Positions 10,768 through 11,676 of a DNA stretch of 11,676 nucleotides are shown here, in pieces (within the stretch, counting starts at the first letter, position 1; the number at the start of each line of letters is the position of its first letter). The stretch lies in contig JAGWUG010000013.1 of the NCBI GenBank assembly GCA_028868555.1, forward strand, positions 1-11,676. Direction: 5' to 3'. The position numbers were made by a program, and so were the translations under genes. Below the pieces are notes generated by a model. The model was not told the origin of the DNA. It saw only the letters and a program-made list of their open reading frames with translations, and searched no databases. Origin of the DNA: Actinomycetales bacterium. GTDB lineage: Bacteria; Actinomycetota; Actinomycetes; Actinomycetales; Microbacteriaceae.

Positions 10768-10800
10768 GATGCTACTCACTCATTTCGTAGAGGTTTGCCG

Positions 10801-10814
10801 CCGATAGGCATCGG
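10801..10814 (-). other. Small perfect hairpin in the efp leader
   Basis: CCGAT and ATCGG flank a 4-nt loop (GCCT), giving a 5-bp stem that begins 5 nt after the T run of the upstream hairpin. It lies about 33 nt before the efp ATG. It may be a second, T-less part of the aroQ-efp terminator region or a 5' leader stem of efp. No clear -10/-35 pair for efp was recognised nearby. Confidence 0.35.
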
Positions 10815-10819
10815 GGCAT

Positions 10820-10842
10820 AAAAAATCTGGCGCTAAGACCAG
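10820..10842 (-). terminator. Short stem-loop with T6 tract after aroQ
   Basis: CTGGT (10842-10838) pairs with GCCAG (10831-10827), including one T-G pair, around the loop CTTAGC. An A and six Ts (10825-10820) follow. It lies 12 nt after the aroQ stop in the 87-nt aroQ-efp gap. The 5-bp stem is short, so termination is probably partial, but the T tract is the best in the window. Confidence 0.55.
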
Positions 10843-10854
10843 TTGTTAACCAGT

Positions 10855-11289
10855 TTAGCGGGCTAGCTGGCTGATGGCTAGGAGGTAGGAGTCAACGCCG
10901 AAGCCCGCAATCACGCCGGTGGCAACGCCCGAGACTACCGACTTGTGGCGGAACTCTTCGCGGGTGTGCGGGTTGGAGATGTGCACCTCGATGAGGCGGC
11001 TACCGCTCTTGGTGACCATGGCGCAGGCATCGCGCAGAGCGTAGCTGTAGTGAGTGAAGGCCGCTGGGTTCAGCACAACATCTGCACCGCGGTCTACTGC
11101 CTCGTGCAGCCAGTGGATTAGTTCCGACTCGCTGTCGGTCTGGCGAACCTCTGGGATGAGACCCAGGGTGTGGGCCTGCTCCTTGCACTTGGCCTCGAGG
11201 CCGGCGTAGTCGGTGTTGCCGTAGATGTCGGGCTCGCGCGAGCCAAGTCGACCCAGGTTTGGGCCGCTGAGAATGAAGACGAGAGCCAT
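10855..11289 (-). CDS. aroQ: 3-Dehydroquinate dehydratase, type II
   Basis: Removes water from 3-dehydroquinate to give 3-dehydroshikimate, the third shikimate step; type II enzymes are dodecamers. The product is 144 residues, the usual size. The N-terminal block SGPNLGRLGSREPDIYG (8-24) carries catalytic Arg18 and Tyr23; NLG in place of NLN also occurs in the M. tuberculosis enzyme. NPAAFTHYSYALRDA (74-88) and EVHISNPHTREEFRH (101-115), with the general acid His103, complete the site. The ATG at 11289 lies 9 nt after the aroB stop, and no strong ribosome site is seen, so coupling to aroB is likely. In mycobacteria a peptidase gene (pepQ) lies between aroQ and efp; here it is missing. Confidence 0.97.
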   Translation of the reverse strand: MALVFILSGPNLGRLGSREPDIYGNTDYAGLEAKCKEQAHTLGLIPEVRQTDSESELIHWLHEAVDRGADVVLNPAAFTHYSYALRDACAMVTKSGSRLIEVHISNPHTREEFRHKSVVSGVATGVIAGFGVDSYLLAISQLAR

Positions 11290-11298
11290 GGTTTTAGG

Positions 11299-11676
<378 letters not shown>

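Noticed and set aside
10768..10779. GTG start for efp four codons upstream
   Set aside because: EF-P proteins begin near [10 protein letters not shown]; the extra residues MSSI are not family-like and there is no better ribosome site.
10838..10855. Direct repeat ACTGGT-TAACA-ACTGGT after aroQ, considered as an operator
   Set aside because: It is a single short pair, one copy of which is the arm of the terminator-like stem; nothing points to a specific DNA-binding protein.

Overview
The window looks like a chromosomal housekeeping region of a GC-moderate actinobacterium with tightly packed genes. A small-genome member of Microbacteriales or a similar order fits best, but this rests on protein style and gene order, not on a database search. 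Every supported gene lies on the minus strand, so transcription runs from position 11676 towards 1. The order aroB-aroQ-efp-nusB-pyrR-pyrB-pyrC-(membrane PH-like gene)-carA-carB-pyrF-gmk-rpoZ-coaBC matches the arrangement known from Mycobacterium, Corynebacterium and Streptomyces. In Mycobacterium the PH-like position is held by Rv1382.

Right part (9761-11676): the 3' end of aroB and complete aroQ (shikimate pathway), a short hairpin with a T tract, then efp (translation of polyproline stretches) and nusB (antitermination). A stem-loop follows nusB at 9715-9742. nusB starts with TTG, and its start lies next to inverted repeats that could form alternative hairpins.

Centre (988-9714): the pyrimidine operon. 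A promoter-like extended -10 precedes a short leader of about 46 nt. The leader carries an exact match to the PyrR RNA-binding core UCCNGNGAGG inside a hairpin that runs into the Shine-Dalgarno sequence of pyrR. Then come pyrR, pyrB, pyrC, a one-TM PH-like protein, carA, carB and pyrF, which overlap or abut by a few bases (ATGA, TAATG, 8-nt and 11-nt overlaps, and one 3-nt gap). This layout suggests translational coupling. PyrR would repress the whole run when UMP is plentiful. carAB, pyrB and pyrC make dihydroorotate and pyrF makes UMP; pyrD and pyrE are not in the window.

Left part (1-991): gmk starts on the pyrF stop codon, followed by rpoZ (RNA polymerase omega) and the first codons of coaBC (coenzyme A synthesis). 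The small mIHF gene often found between pyrF and gmk in Actinobacteria is absent here. I found no mobile element, CRISPR array, tRNA or rRNA, and no sign of an undescribed system. The most informative non-coding signal is the PyrR leader element at about 9647-9673.
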